Positions 32,235 to 39,431 of a stretch of 64,000 bases of DNA are shown here, in pieces. The notes beneath the pieces were generated by a model, which saw nothing but the letters and a program-made list of their open reading frames with translations, did not search any database and was not told the DNA's origin. The number at the start of each line of letters is the position of its first letter. Position 1 is the stretch's first letter. The stretch is from positions 62,001 through 126,000 of the forward strand of contig CAJTWM010000006.1 in the NCBI GenBank assembly GCA_910579805.1. Direction: 5' to 3'. The position numbers and the translations under genes were made by a program. The DNA comes from an uncultured Lachnospiraceae bacterium. GTDB lineage: Bacteria; Bacillota; Clostridia; Lachnospirales; Lachnospiraceae.

Positions 32235-32280
32235 GTTTTACCTTCTTTCTCCCCGTCCTGCCGGTAGGTCAGCATGTTTG
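32232..32280 (-). repeat. Repeated leader, copy C
   Basis: The third copy of the roughly 40-bp leader (CATGTTTTACCTTCTTTCTC, then CCCGTCCTGCCGGTAGGTCA), nearly identical to copy B over more than 35 bp. Confidence 0.8.
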
Positions 32281-32466
32281 GCTTTCGCCCTTTAAAATTG
32301 GTTTTGGTTGAAGTTTGAAACGGGTGCTTGGTAAGCAGTGATTTTTTATGTTGCCATCTTGGTTTTCCTCCTTTCTGTATGACTGGCTTCGTATATCGTT
32401 TGTTTCCGGTATGCTTGGACGTTTGGGAATCCATTCCATGACAAAGTCAACAAAAAAAGACCCCAA
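32269..32466 (-). CDS. Uncertain small phage frame (65 aa)
   Basis: A 65-residue frame, probably starting at the internal MEWIPKRPSIPET. A second overlapping frame (32231-32434) has a basic C-terminal half ending in LTYRQDGEKEGKT that runs through leader copy C. Neither frame is convincing along its whole length; a frameshift may join them. The 5' part is one arm of the inverted duplication. Confidence 0.3.
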   Translation of the reverse strand: MGSFFVDFVMEWIPKRPSIPETNDIRSQSYRKEENQDGNIKNHCLPSTRFKLQPKPILKGESQTC

Positions 32467-32595
32467 AGGTCTTTTTAATCAAAAAATTTTTAAAAATATG
32501 TATTTCATTTTTAAAAAATTTTTGATGGTTGTTTACTTTTTCATGGAATGGATTACCATAAGGGAAAGCATATAGGAAACAGACGGTAGACGCAG
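32428..32595. repeat. Inverted duplication with central hairpins
   Basis: AATCCATTCCATGA (32428-32441) and its exact complement (32541-32554) face each other. The similarity continues outward: 43 of 55 bases match between the minus-strand arm and the plus-strand arm, and both encode a start like (F)MEWI. Between them lie a bidirectional terminator, AAAAGACC/GGTCTTTT (32455-32475), and a 19-bp AT palindrome (32479-32497 with 32507-32525). Confidence 0.75.
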
Positions 32596-33111
32596 ACAGG
32601 CAGACGGGAAGAGAGGAAAAGCATTTGGCAGCAGAAAAAATCACGGACGTTGCGGAAAGTGTCTGGGATTTTTCCGTAATATAATAGCCCCCTGCAGGGG
32701 GTTGGGGGCATGAAGCTGAAAAGCGATAGGTTATATTAGCGGACGGCGACTGGACATGGAATGGCGTAAAGACGGTGAAGCTAGGCGCAAAAATCGGTTA
32801 TCCCCTCACGCCTTATATCCCGATGGCTGCCTGATGGGGGTAGGAGATTTTTTGTCTGCGCCCTACGGTGCGGGTATCATAGCCCCTTATAGGGGTTGGG
32901 GGTAATGAAGCTTTTCCCTCCTCCCTCACCTGTGTCATGTAGGGGGAGGGATAGTTTTTCTTGGAATTTTTTGCAATGCACTACCGCAAAAAAGCTCTTA
33001 GAAAAACTTGGGAGGGGATAGATGTATAGTAAATATATACAAAAGTAACAAAAAGCATTATATAGTAGATAAATTTTTGCTGTTTGTATGATTTTTACAA
33101 AGTTATTTATC
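32596..33111. other. Phage right-end non-coding region
   Basis: About 500 bp without a clear gene. It contains a repeated G-rich hairpin motif (32685-32716 and 32880-32912: TAGCCCC, a short loop, GGGG, TTGGGGG, then ATGAAGCT), and close to the end an inverted repeat TAGTAGATAAAT / ATTTATCTACTG (33063-33074 with 33106-33116) that abuts the terminal repeat. Confidence 0.5.
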
Positions 33112-33135
33112 TACTGCAATTTAATCTTGAAATTT
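33112..33135 (-). repeat. Right terminal inverted repeat of the phage element
   Basis: Complement of the left end with 21 of 24 matches; inner 14 bases identical. Confidence 0.75.
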
Positions 33136-33137
33136 AG

Positions 33138-33166
33138 CAAAACGATGTTTTCGAAACGATGTTTTC
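33138..33166. repeat. Right flanking direct repeat, doubled
   Basis: CAAAACGATGTTTTC (33138-33152), identical to the left flank, followed at once by GAAACGATGTTTTC (33153-33166). The extra copy may be the original target or a trace of a second insertion or excision. Confidence 0.7.
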
Positions 33167-33237
33167 CTTCCTTATAAGGTACTTGCATAAAATCCCTACT
33201 GTAAACGTAAAATAGAAAAAAATCCGAAAGGATACTT

Positions 33238-34062
33238 ATGTCGTTTACTCATCATTTTTCCGTTTTACCCGGCGATGCGCGTCAGGATCACCTGATAGAT
33301 ATTCTTCTGTCTAAAGGACGTCAGGTTGCCTTTGATATGCCTCTTGAAAAACTTTGTGCCGCCTCTCCCGTAATCCTTGGCCCGATCCCCTTTTCTTACT
33401 CTTATGACGAGCTTTCCCTTATTCCCAGACAACTTATCTTTGGAGGCTGTCTGACCAAAGAATTTTTACTTTCCTGTGAACGGAACGACATCACCGCCGT
33501 AGACTACATGAAAGACAAAGAACTTACCGTTTTAAACGCAGTCGCCACTGCCGAAGGAACGGTCGCATCCATGATACAACATTCTTATTATAACCTGCAT
33601 GGCGCTCCCGTCCTGATCCTTGGCTTCGGTGTCTGCGCCAAAGCGCTTGCGGACCGGCTTTCGGCGATGCATGCAAAAATCTGTATCTGCGCACGGGACA
33701 AAGCGGCCCGGGCGGAGGCCGTCTCATTGGGCTTCGAGGCCATTTCTTTTGAAGATTTATGGGGCCGGCTGCCGGGATTTTTGTTTATTGTCAATACCGT
33801 GCCTGCTCTTGTCCTTACGAAAGAACTCCTAAATTTTGTCCATCCTGAATGCCTGCTTACGGATATTGCCTCCGCACCGGGCGGTATCGATAAAGACAGC
33901 GCAGAAAAACTGCAATTTCGCTTTCAAACGCTGCCCGGCATCCCCGGAAAGATCTCCCCGAAATCCTCCGCCGCTTATATGGCTTCTTTCTTATTAGAAA
34001 CTTTACGCACGGCTGAAGTAAAACCTGCAAAGGAAACGCCGGCACAGGAGGGTTCTGCCTAA
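33238..34062 (+). CDS. dpaA: Dipicolinate synthase subunit A
   Basis: A 274-residue protein, about the family length (280-300). It reads as the DpaA/SpoVFA subunit that, with DpaB, converts the product of dihydrodipicolinate synthase to dipicolinic acid, the calcium-chelating compound of the spore core. Seen: ILGPIPFSYSYDELSLIPRQ near residues 46-70, TAEGTVASMIQHSYYNLHGA, and the dinucleotide-binding VLILGFGVCAKALADRLSA (about 125-143). A mother-cell sigma-K type promoter is expected but not clear, because the phage element ends only 100 bp upstream and may have separated the gene from part of its control region. First gene of dpaA-dpaB-asnB. Confidence 0.92.
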   Translation: MSFTHHFSVLPGDARQDHLIDILLSKGRQVAFDMPLEKLCAASPVILGPIPFSYSYDELSLIPRQLIFGGCLTKEFLLSCERNDITAVDYMKDKELTVLNAVATAEGTVASMIQHSYYNLHGAPVLILGFGVCAKALADRLSAMHAKICICARDKAARAEAVSLGFEAISFEDLWGRLPGFLFIVNTVPALVLTKELLNFVHPECLLTDIASAPGGIDKDSAEKLQFRFQTLPGIPGKISPKSSAAYMASFLLETLRTAEVKPAKETPAQEGSA

Positions 34063-34235
34063 GAATGCTGACAGACCAAAGGGCTGCGATCCGCAAAGTA
34101 CGGACGGCACGCCGGCTGCCGTTTACCCCGGCCGGTCCTTGCACAGATTTCCCTTTTTACGCATAAAAATAAGTAAATCATCTTGATCCTATCGTGAAAT
34201 TTTGTATTTTACGTTAAGGTCAGAAAGGGAAATCT

Positions 34236-34901
34236 ATGTCTTTTGAAGATGTTAAAATTGGAATTGCTTTTACCGGTTCTTTTTGTACCTACAACAGAAT
34301 CTTTCCCGAACTGGAAAAGCTTGCTGAAAAAGGCGCTTACATTCAGACTATTTTCTCCACGGCTGCCCAAACGATAGACAGCCGTTTCGGAGAAGCAAGC
34401 GAGTTTCTTGACCGTGCCAAGAGCATAACAGGGCATGACCCTATCCTCTCCATTGAAGGGGCGGAACCAATCGGCCCAAAAGGATTGCTCGATATCCTCG
34501 TTATTTTGCCGTGTACCGGAAACACGCTTGCCAAACTCTCCCACGGCATTACGGACAGTCCCGTCCTCATGGCCGCAAAAGCACATCTTAGAAACGACAA
34601 GCCTCTCGTGCTTTCGCTTTCCACCAATGACGCCCTTGGCATGAATTTAAAAAATATCGGGCTCGTCTTAAATGTGAAAAATATCTACTTTGTTCCTTTC
34701 GGTCAGGATGACCCTGTTAAAAAACCGAATTCCATGGTAGCCCATACCGAACTTTTGCTCCCCACATTGGAGCAGGCGATGGTAGGACGCCAACTCCAGC
34801 CCGTTATCCAAAGTCCCTTTTCCAATAACCGGGAGCCGGTAAAACCTTCCGTCACCCAAACAGCGGCGTCTCTTTCAGACAACAGGCCGGAAAGGAGCTG
34901 A
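34236..34901 (+). CDS. dpaB: Dipicolinate synthase subunit B (flavoprotein)
   Basis: A 221-residue flavoprotein-fold subunit (DpaB/SpoVFB). Family features: IGIAFTGSFCTYNRIFPELE at the N-terminus, HDPILSIEGAEPIGPKGLLD, VILPCTGNTLAKLSHGITDSPVLMAAKAHLRN, and LGMNLKNIGLVLNVKNIYFVPFGQDDP. It is slightly longer at the C-terminus than usual. It lies 173 bp after dpaA, with a short stretch that resembles the dispersed repeat between them, and only two bases before asnB. Confidence 0.93.
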   Translation: MSFEDVKIGIAFTGSFCTYNRIFPELEKLAEKGAYIQTIFSTAAQTIDSRFGEASEFLDRAKSITGHDPILSIEGAEPIGPKGLLDILVILPCTGNTLAKLSHGITDSPVLMAAKAHLRNDKPLVLSLSTNDALGMNLKNIGLVLNVKNIYFVPFGQDDPVKKPNSMVAHTELLLPTLEQAMVGRQLQPVIQSPFSNNREPVKPSVTQTAASLSDNRPERS

Positions 34902-34903
34902 CC

Positions 34904-36745
34904 ATGTGCGGAATTGCAGGATTCTTTCATACGAAACAGGATTATCTGAAAAACAGGGAATACTTTTCTTCCGTATTGGATACCATGCGAAAAAGTTTAA
35001 AACATCGGGGTGACGACGAACACGGGATCTATCTTTCCTCCCGCTGCGGGCTTGCCCACGCCAGACTCTCCATCATCGACCTTGAGACCGGCGCTCAGCC
35101 AATGATCCGGAAAGCCGGGGAAAATACCTGCGCCATCGTCCATAACGGCGAAATTTATAATATGAAAGAGTTAAAAGAAGAGTTGATGGAAAAAGGCGTT
35201 TCTTTTTCTACTACAAGCGATACGGAAGTCATTCTTGCCGGCTATATGACGGAAGGTATTTCCTTCGTCGAAAAGCTGAACGGTATTTTTGCAACGGCTA
35301 TTTACGACGAAGCCTTGGAAACGCTCTACCTGTTCCGCGACCGGTTAGGCGTAAAACCGTTATTCTTTATGCGCCATGAAGACACCCTTCTCTTTGCCTC
35401 CGAGCTGAAAGGACTTTTCGCCTATCCGGATAATTCTCCCGCCATTGATAAAGACAGCCTTTGCGAAGTTTTCGGTTTAGGCCCCGCTAAAACCTATGGC
35501 AAAGGCGTATTCAAAGACACGAAGGAAGTGCTGCCCGGCACGATCCTTACGGTTTCCTTGGACGGGATCCGGGAACTGACCTACTGGCGGCTCAAAAGCG
35601 CCCCCCACGAGGAAGATTTTCAGGAAACCATCGAAAAAACAGCCTCTTTGATTCAGGACGCCGTGAAAAAACAAATGCTCTCCGATGTTCCCATCTGTAC
35701 GTTTTTATCCGGAGGCGTGGACAGCAGTCTTGTGACCTCCATCTGCGCAAAAGAACTAAAAGAAAAAGGAATCCCCTTATCCACCTATTCTTTTGATTTT
35801 AAGGACAATTCCATCCATTTTAGGTCCAATTCTTTCCAGCCCTCCGAGGACCGTCCTTTCGTCGAAAAAATGGTAAAGTACTGCAAGACCGAACATACTT
35901 ATCTGGAATGTGACAATGACGATTTGATAAGCAATCTATACGAAGCGGTAGACGCCAGAGACCTGCCCTGTATGGCGGATGTGGAATCTTCCCTCCTTTA
36001 TTTCTGCAGACAGGTCGTTGCCAATCACAAAGTCGCCCTGACCGGAGAATGCGCGGATGAAATCTTCGGAGGCTACCCATGGTTTCATAAAAACGCGTGT
36101 TTTGAAGCCGACTGTTTCCCATGGACCATGGATATGACGCCCCGAAAACTTCTTTTAAGAGATGATGTGCTCTCCACCCTTCCTTTAGAAGAATATGCAA
36201 AAAATGCGTATGAAATGACAATTTCCGAAACACCTTTGCTTGAGGGCGAAAATCCTACGGAAAAACGCCGGCGTGAAATCGCGTATCTAAACCTGAAATG
36301 GTTCATGGTCACTTTGCTGGACCGTATGGACAGAACCAGCATGGCATGCGGTTTGGAAGCAAGAGTTCCTTTTGCCGACCACAGAATCGTGGAGTATGTA
36401 TGGAACGTGCCTTGGGATATGAAATGTCCGAACGGACTTGTGAAAGGACTCCTTCGCTACGCCGCCACCGGGTATCTGCCGGACGCGATATTATACCGTA
36501 AAAAAAGTCCTTATCCGAAAACATACAATCCGGAATATGAAAAACTGCTTGGCAGTCTTCTGTTGGAAGTTTTGGAAGACAGCGCCTCTCCGTTAAATAC
36601 TTATGTGGATAAAAAGAAAGTCCTGACCTTCCTTAAAAATCCTTCCGACTACGGAAAACCATGGTACGGGCAGCTCATGGCCGGGCCTCAGCTTTTAGCC
36701 TATCTTTTACAGGTAAACTACTGGCTGAAAAAATATGCTCTCTAG
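34904..36745 (+). CDS. asnB: Asparagine synthetase (glutamine-hydrolysing)
   Basis: A 613-residue class B synthetase that makes asparagine from aspartate, ATP and glutamine. Cys2 of MCGIAGFF is the glutaminase nucleophile; RLSIIDL (55-61) and NGEIYN (81-86) complete that site. The ATP-PPi motif is SGGVDS (269-274). The start is two bases after dpaB with GGAAAGGAG upstream, so it belongs to the sporulation transcript. This links it to spore formation, in the way B. subtilis has a sporulation-linked asparagine synthetase (asnO). Confidence 0.93.
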   Translation: MCGIAGFFHTKQDYLKNREYFSSVLDTMRKSLKHRGDDEHGIYLSSRCGLAHARLSIIDLETGAQPMIRKAGENTCAIVHNGEIYNMKELKEELMEKGVSFSTTSDTEVILAGYMTEGISFVEKLNGIFATAIYDEALETLYLFRDRLGVKPLFFMRHEDTLLFASELKGLFAYPDNSPAIDKDSLCEVFGLGPAKTYGKGVFKDTKEVLPGTILTVSLDGIRELTYWRLKSAPHEEDFQETIEKTASLIQDAVKKQMLSDVPICTFLSGGVDSSLVTSICAKELKEKGIPLSTYSFDFKDNSIHFRSNSFQPSEDRPFVEKMVKYCKTEHTYLECDNDDLISNLYEAVDARDLPCMADVESSLLYFCRQVVANHKVALTGECADEIFGGYPWFHKNACFEADCFPWTMDMTPRKLLLRDDVLSTLPLEEYAKNAYEMTISETPLLEGENPTEKRRREIAYLNLKWFMVTLLDRMDRTSMACGLEARVPFADHRIVEYVWNVPWDMKCPNGLVKGLLRYAATGYLPDAILYRKKSPYPKTYNPEYEKLLGSLLLEVLEDSASPLNTYVDKKKVLTFLKNPSDYGKPWYGQLMAGPQLLAYLLQVNYWLKKYAL

Positions 36746-36896
36746 GCATCGGCTTTCCTCCACCCCTTGACCGGGAATATTTCATTTCTGCTCCCATCTG
36801 TCCGCTTTTTCGGACACTCAGATCAGGGAGGTTGAAAGTGTATTTCTGTAAACCTTGTTGCCCTATCGTTACCTTTCACATTACCACATACGATAT

Positions 36897-36931
36897 CAGG
36901 AGGAATCCCGCTAAGGGACTCCTCCTGAAAA
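36897..36931. terminator. Bidirectional terminator between asnB and CPBP gene
   Basis: TCAGGAGGA and TCCTCCTGA flank CCC-GCTAA-GGG, giving a long stem between two convergent genes, followed by A/T on either side. Confidence 0.75.
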
Positions 36932-36946
36932 ATAACTTTCGGCGCC

Positions 36947-37798
36947 TTAAATCTGCTTCACCCCCGCATCCTGCCGGTCCGAATAGAAAAACCAAATCCC
37001 CAGCAGTGTGGTCGCTGCCATAACTACCATGATCATAACCTGCGTCCCTGCATTTTCAGGCAGGACCGCAGCAACCGCACTAAGTATGGTTGCCGCAAAA
37101 TTATAAGCAAGATGCAGCAAGACCGAAGGATAAACAGAATCATATTTCTCTGTCACATAGCCTAGCACAAACCCGAGCATTGCCGCATAGATCCCCTGTA
37201 TCAGATTAAAATGGTAAATGCCGAATGCCCCGGCCTGAATCAGATTCGCCAGAAGGAAACCGGCTCCCGCTCTCTTGGCAATCCTAAAAGTAATCCCCCT
37301 AAACATGATCTCTTCCACGATCGGCGCTAAAATAACCGTAGCAAGCACGGAAACCACATTAGCCTGCCCGATCCCCACCGTTTCCACAAGCGCGGCATAC
37401 TGCTCCAACGCGTCCGGTATAAGCATATACGCAATCTGCAAAAAAAGGTTCGTAAAAAGCTGCAGCCCGATTCCCAAAAAAAGAATGCCGCCGAGGGTTT
37501 TTACATGGACGACCTGCGTCAGCCGTTTTTTCTCCCTTCCTCTGTTCTGATGCCTGTACCATATGCCGAATACAAGCAGCGCGACCAACTGCGACAGAAT
37601 CAGCACATAAAGAATGATGCTGTTAAATCCGCCAAGAATAGCGTCCTGTGTCATAGCCCCTTTATCACCGTCAGCCATGGCCCGCATTCCGTAATAAATA
37701 CCGTAGATCAGACTAGCCAATGTACTGCATATCATCTGTATCCCCAATCCCGCAATAAGCGGTACCGCCGTAAGTAAATAGTTTCCTGCTTTCTTCAC
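36947..37798 (-). CDS. CPBP-family intramembrane metalloprotease
   Basis: A 283-residue membrane protein with about eight hydrophobic segments. The CPBP (CAAX protease / bacteriocin-processing, Abi) motifs are present: VEEIMFRG (glutamate pair and arginine), FGIYHFNLIQG (histidine) and LLHLAYN (second histidine). Such proteases cut within membranes; roles range from processing of peptides to self-immunity. No bacteriocin genes are nearby, so the role is open. Confidence 0.88.
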   Translation of the reverse strand: MKKAGNYLLTAVPLIAGLGIQMICSTLASLIYGIYYGMRAMADGDKGAMTQDAILGGFNSIILYVLILSQLVALLVFGIWYRHQNRGREKKRLTQVVHVKTLGGILFLGIGLQLFTNLFLQIAYMLIPDALEQYAALVETVGIGQANVVSVLATVILAPIVEEIMFRGITFRIAKRAGAGFLLANLIQAGAFGIYHFNLIQGIYAAMLGFVLGYVTEKYDSVYPSVLLHLAYNFAATILSAVAAVLPENAGTQVMIMVVMAATTLLGIWFFYSDRQDAGVKQI

Positions 37799-37867
37799 AA
37801 TGACCTCCCTGTTTCCGCTTTGCGGAATTTCTAATTCGGCCGGACAATGCCTCCGGCATAAACTTTC

Positions 37868-38140
37868 TTATTTTAACCAGTGTGTGATTCCCGTGATCTT
37901 CCTTGCTTTGAGCATAATATCCGCGGAATTTTCTTTCAGATATTCCTCCAGTTTCCCGATCTCTTCTTTGGAAAATCCAAAACTCGCGTCGATCTTCCCG
38001 GCCGGTACGACGCCTTCCGCAAATTCCCTGCCGCCGCAGCCTTTTCGTTCAAAGCAGACACGGACCAGCTTTTCTCCTTTTTTATCATGCAAAATACTCG
38101 TATAAGTAAACGTCACTTCTTTTTCCTTATCCGTCATAAC
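37868..38140 (-). CDS. Conserved hypothetical protein (about 90 aa)
   Basis: A small soluble protein, starting most likely at the ATG at 38140 (MVMTDKEKEVTFTYTS). It has KLVRVCFERKGCGGREFAEG in the middle and a Lys/Glu helical end (SKEEIGKLEEYLKEN). It lies between the CPBP protease and the AraC regulator on the same strand. I do not recognise the family. Confidence 0.6.
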   Translation of the reverse strand, partial: VMTDKEKEVTFTYTSILHDKKGEKLVRVCFERKGCGGREFAEGVVPAGKIDASFGFSKEEIGKLEEYLKENSADIMLKARKITGITHWLK

Positions 38141-38256
38141 CATTCCCCTTTTCTGTCCATACCGGTTTAGCGACGCTCCCATGCCGCATGCTCCGGCCTT
38201 CTATTTTAAAAAGCCTGTTCCCGTAGCTTTACCTGAAGAACCCATCGTCTATGCTT

Positions 38257-39105
38257 TTAAAAAGAGGGATCGGACTTGATCTTAGAAGGGGGCACGGCAT
38301 ATTTCTTTTTAAAAAGCTTGCTGAAATGGTAAACGTCGTCATATCCCACCTTGGCGGCCACCTCCTGTATGCTCGTGTACTCTCCGCTTTCCAAAAGCTC
38401 CTTGGCCCGTTCCAGACGGATATCGATCAGGAAACGGATCGGCGTATCTCCCGTCTCGCTCTTAAAAATCTTAGAAATGTAAAAAGGGCTCAAATACATA
38501 TTTTCCGCAATTTGATCCAATGAGATCTTTTCCGCATAATGATCTTCAAAATAGCTGACGATCTGCTCTACCACATACTTCTTTCCAACCGACTCAAATT
38601 CATAACCCTTTTTCTGCTTCAAAGGAACCGTCCGCTCCCTTATGATCAGCAGGATCATCTGCACCAGATATGACCGTAGCATAAAATAGCGCCCCTGTCT
38701 CAAAACCTCTTTTTCCGCCTCCATACTGGATGCAATACGAAAAAGTTTTTGCCGGAATTCCCCCTGCGTATGAAGGAGCGGGCCGTCTAAAATCTCAAAG
38801 TGATTCGGTTTCATTCCCTGAAACGCCACATCGGTAAACCCCACGAAAAATTCCATCGTGGGCTTGCCTTTCCCGTCGGTAAGCGCCTGATGATAGGTTC
38901 CCGGATTAAAAATGATCAGATCCCCCTCCTCTACCGGGTAGACTTGATCGTCGATCCGGTATCTGCCCCTGCCTGACAGGATAAAGGCCATCTCAATGTG
39001 ATCGTGGCTGTGGTAATTCTTTTCGTCGCAAAGCCTTGTTCCCTTCCAGGTAAACAGAAACGTAGGATTTAAGTCCTCTGCAATAATATCTTTTTCTTTT
39101 ATCAT
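38257..39105 (-). CDS. AraC-family transcriptional regulator
   Basis: A 282-residue regulator. The N-terminal cupin-like domain (HDHIEMAFILSGRGRYRIDDQVY, about residues 31-53) binds an effector, often a sugar. The C-terminal part has two helix-turn-helix motifs (ISLDQIAENMYLSPFYISKIFK and SIQEVAAKVGYDDVYHFSKLFKK). Typical size. It might control nearby carbohydrate or peptide uptake genes, but no target site was identified. Confidence 0.92.
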   Translation of the reverse strand: MIKEKDIIAEDLNPTFLFTWKGTRLCDEKNYHSHDHIEMAFILSGRGRYRIDDQVYPVEEGDLIIFNPGTYHQALTDGKGKPTMEFFVGFTDVAFQGMKPNHFEILDGPLLHTQGEFRQKLFRIASSMEAEKEVLRQGRYFMLRSYLVQMILLIIRERTVPLKQKKGYEFESVGKKYVVEQIVSYFEDHYAEKISLDQIAENMYLSPFYISKIFKSETGDTPIRFLIDIRLERAKELLESGEYTSIQEVAAKVGYDDVYHFSKLFKKKYAVPPSKIKSDPSF

Positions 39106-39204
39106 AATAGTTTACTCCTTTTCTCATTGTACTAAAAATAAATGGAAAAGTAAAACAGAAATCATATGAAAAAAACGATGAAAAAACAGCTAAAAAAGCA
39201 GGTT

Positions 39205-39411
39205 CTAAACGAACCTGCCGAAAAACAGCCATATTGCAAATACAAAGACTCCTATCACTAAAAGAAGCGCCGGGATAAAGACGATAAAAGCCGCTATGAT
39301 CATGGCGGGCTTGTCGTTTTTTTCCAATTCGACCCCTTCCATGCGTTCTTCAAACTCCTCTTCCGCTCTGTCCACATCCAGCACACGTTTTACTTTTTTG
39401 TTAAAAAACAT
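39205..39411 (-). CDS. Small membrane protein (68 aa)
   Basis: Starts MFFNKKVKRVLDVDRAEEEF with AGGAGAAGCGAT upstream. An acidic helix of about 35 residues is followed by one membrane span (about 43-64, AAFIVFIPALLLVIGVFVFAIW). It follows oppF closely. Unrecognised. Confidence 0.65.
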   Translation of the reverse strand: MFFNKKVKRVLDVDRAEEEFEERMEGVELEKNDKPAMIIAAFIVFIPALLLVIGVFVFAIWLFFGRFV

Positions 39412-39431
39412 ATCGCTTCTCCTGACAAGGT

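Larger units (their letters stand above)
21959..33135. mobile_element. Integrated inovirus-like (filamentous phage) element with CRESS-type Rep
   Basis: An 11.2-kb element inserted between the por operon/MITEs and dpaA. Ends: 24-bp inverted repeats with 21 matches (21959-21982 and 33112-33135), outside which lies a 15-bp direct repeat. Contents in order: small membrane protein genes, major coat-like gene, moron-like unit, pIII-like, pVI-like and Zot-like genes on the plus strand, an origin region with stem-loop and iterons, a CRESS-type Rep, four small plus-strand genes, then on the minus strand an IS30-family transposase and small degenerate genes. The coat-pIII-pVI-pI order matches filamentous phages. 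No secretin gene is present, as expected in a Gram-positive host. All structural genes and Rep look intact; a few accessory genes are broken. Whether it still makes virions cannot be told from sequence. Confidence 0.85.
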
